NCBI GenBank assembly: GCA_037074535.1
Contig: CM073471.1
Location: 62,572,994-62,636,993 of the forward strand
Direction: 5' to 3'
Origin: Gleditsia sinensis
Lineage: Eukaryota; Streptophyta; Magnoliopsida; Fabales; Fabaceae
DNA: 64,000 nt
How positions within the stretch are numbered: position 1 is the first letter of the stretch; each line of letters begins with the position of its first letter. A model generated the notes under the pieces. That model did not search any database and was not told the DNA's origin. It was given only the letters and a program-made list of their open reading frames with translations. The translations under genes and the position numbers were made by a program. Below are positions 62,101 to 64,000 of the stretch, piece after piece.

Positions 62101-63363
62101 AATCGTTGGAAAGAAGAAGTCCTCAGTAACGCCACGACCTTCGTTTCGTATTATTCCGACTTTTCGGCGGTAGAATCGGGCCGCCGAGAAACCCTAGATG
62201 CCAATTTCGTGAATCCGGATGACGATGGCGAAAATTATAAAAAGTGGACTTCCTGGAAAGAAGAAGTGCTCAGTAACGCCACGACCTTCGTTTCGGGTGA
62301 TTCCGACTTCTCGGGGGTCGAATCCGGCCGCCGAGAAACCTTAGATGACATTTTCGTGCATCCAGATGACCGTGGTAAAAATCCAAAATACGGGACTCGT
62401 TGGAAACAAGAAGTCCTCAGTAACGCCATGTCATTCGTTTCGCGCGATTCCGACTTGCCGGCGGTAGAATCGGACCGCCGAGAAACCCTAGATGCCAATT
62501 TCGTGCATCCGGATGACGGTGGCGAAAAATAATAAAAAAGTGGACTTCCTGGAAAGAAGAACTGCTCAGTAACGCCACGACCTTCGTTACGCGTGATTCT
62601 GACTTTTCGGCGGTCGACTCGGGCCGCCGAGAAACCCAAGATGACATTTTCGTGCATCCGGATGACGGTGGCAAAAATTCAAACAAAGGGACTCGTTGAA
62701 AAGAAGAAGTGATTAGTAACGCTACGATCTTCGTTTCGCGTGATTCCGACTATTGGGAGGTCGAATCGGGCCGCCGAGAAACCCTAGATGCCATTTTCGT
62801 GCGTCCGGGAGACGTTGGCAAAAATACAAACAAAAAGAATCGTTGGAAATAAGAAGTCCTCAGTAACGGCACGACCTTCGTTTCGCGTGATTTTGACTTT
62901 CCAGCGGTAGAATCGGGCCGCCGAGAAACCCTAGATGCCATTTTCGTGCATACGGATGACGGTGGTGAAAATTATAAAAAGTGGACTTCTCGGAAAGAAG
63001 AAGTGCTCAGTAACGCCACGACCTTCGTTTCGCGTGATTCTGACTTTTCGGGGGTCGAATCGGACCGCCAAGAAACCCTAGATGACATTTTCGTGCATCT
63101 GGATGACCGTGGCGAAAATCCAAAACAACGGGACTCGTTGGAAAGAAGAAGTCATCGGTCACGCCACGACCTTCGTTTCGCGTGATTCCGACTCTCCGGC
63201 AGTCGAATCGGGCCGCCGAGAAACCCTAGATGCCATTTTCGTGCATCCGTATGGCGGTGGCAAAAATTGAAACAAAGGGACTCGCCGAAAAGAAGAAGTC
63301 ATTAATAACGCTACGACCTTCGTTTCGCGTGATTCTGACTTTCCGGCGGTAGAATCGGGCCGC
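47156..63363 (+). repeat. 10-monomer HOR block C: eleven copies
   Basis: Units starting at 47156, 48630, 50104, 51578, 53052, 54526, 56000, 57474, 58948 (1475 bp), 60423 and 61897 (1467 bp). They differ from blocks A and B in having the ancestral CGTGATTCTGAC in M8' (first seen near 48300), as in the 18-mer. A private GTAGGATCGG lies near 49650. The last units hold the only indels of the 10-mer array: one extra A at 60026-60030, one missing A at 61942-61947, a 7-bp loss near 61997, and one extra A at 62525-62529. Confidence 0.93.
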
Positions 63364-63982
63364 CGAGAAACCCTAGATGCCAATTTCGTGCATCCGGATG
63401 ACGTTGGCAAAAAAATTCAAACAAAAGGAATCGTTGGAAAGAAGAAGTCCCCAGTAACGCCACGACCTTCGTTTCGCGTGGTTCTGACTATCCGGCGGTA
63501 GAATCGGGCCGCCGAGAAACCCTAGATGCCAATTTCGTGCATCCGGATGACGTTGGCAAAAATTCAAACAAAAGGAATCGTTGGAAAGAAGAAGTCCTCA
63601 GTAACGCCACGACCTTCGTTTCGTATTATTCCGACTTTTCGGCGGTAGAATCGGGCCGCCGAGAAACCCTAGATGCCAATTTCGTGAATCCGGATGACGA
63701 TGGCGAAAATTATAAAAAGTGGACTTCCTGGAAAGAAGAAGTGCTCAGTAACGCCACGACCTTCGTTTCGGGTGATTCCGACTTCTCGGGGGTCGAATCC
63801 GGCCGCCGAGAAACCTTAGATGACATTTTCGTGCATCCAGATGACCGTGGTAAAAATCCAAAATACGGGACTCGTTGGAAACAAGAAGTCCTCAGTAACG
63901 CCATGTCATTCGTTTCGCGCGATTCCGACTTGCCGGCGGTAGAATCGGACCGCCGAGAAACCCTAGATGCCAATTTCGTGCA
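63364..63982 (+). repeat. Truncated final 10-monomer HOR copy
   Basis: Contains M1-M4 and the first 26 or so bases of M5, then stops inside the phrase TTTCGTGCA. The expected continuation (TCCGGATGACGG) is absent. It therefore ends 619 bp into a 1474-bp unit and not at a monomer boundary, consistent with another insertion or a rearrangement breakpoint. Confidence 0.93.
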
Positions 63983-64000
63983 AAATCTGATAGAGTGTGT
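63983..64000. other. Non-satellite sequence at the window edge
   Basis: Eighteen bases (AAATCTGATAGAGTGTGT) unlike any monomer position. Too short to identify; it could be the end of a second transposable element or unique flanking DNA. Confidence 0.7.

Noticed and set aside
1..63982. CRISPR-like array of regular repeats
   Set aside because: Repeats are contiguous 147-bp monomers without short repeat/unique spacer alternation, contain a plant retrotransposon, and have no cas genes.
1..64000. Assigning the species as Fragaria from the 147-bp monomer length
   Set aside because: I recall a 147-bp centromere repeat in strawberry, but length alone is weak and I cannot compare sequences here.

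Overview
The window is plant (probably dicot) heterochromatin, almost certainly pericentromeric or centromeric. About 56.3 kb of the 64 kb is one satellite DNA in a single orientation. The remaining 7.67 kb is one intact Ty3/gypsy LTR retrotransposon inserted into it. The plant assignment rests on the retroelement: a primer binding site matching plant initiator tRNA-Met, plant chromovirus-type polyprotein motifs, and TGATG...CATCA LTR ends like those I recall for the centromere-targeting CRM clade. There is no host gene, tRNA, rRNA or CRISPR array. I recall a 147-bp centromere satellite being reported for woodland strawberry (Fragaria), but I cannot confirm a sequence match, so the species is left open.

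Satellite. The basic monomer is 147 bp (146-149 bp). Monomers are organised into higher-order repeats (HORs), and three HOR lengths are visible. A 15-monomer unit of 2207 bp occurs four times (1-2207, 12529-14735, 14736-16942, 16943-19149). An 18-monomer unit of 2649 bp occurs once (2208-12528, interrupted by the retrotransposon). A 10-monomer unit of 1474 bp occurs in 30 near-identical tandem copies (19150-63363) plus a truncated copy (63364-63982). Calling the 15-mer monomers M1-M15, the 18-mer is M1-M7, M8', E1, E2, E3, M9-M15. The 15-mer looks like the 18-mer with an internal deletion that fused M8' to E3. The 10-mer looks like the 18-mer with a different deletion that fused E1 to M14. Shared point variants show blocks of local amplification and one 15-mer/10-mer recombinant edge. 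Satellite homology stops abruptly at about 63982; the last 18 bases are something else.

Retrotransposon (4273-11939, + strand). It has 750-bp LTRs that look identical, a 5-bp target-site duplication (GCCGA), a PBS 3 nt after the 5' LTR, a 1.36-kb leader with a small minisatellite and A-rich tracts, and one uninterrupted gag-pol frame (ATG 6385 to stop 11418). That frame encodes gag with a CCHC knuckle, protease, RT, RNase H and integrase. A polypurine tract abuts the 3' LTR. The reading frame runs through the polypurine tract and 229 nt into the 3' LTR. Identical LTRs plus an open frame mean a very recent, possibly autonomous, insertion. If it is indeed CRM-like, its presence is indirect evidence that this satellite carries centromeric chromatin.

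The many open frames across the satellite are by-products of a monomer length (147 = 3 x 49) that preserves reading frame, and are not annotated as genes.
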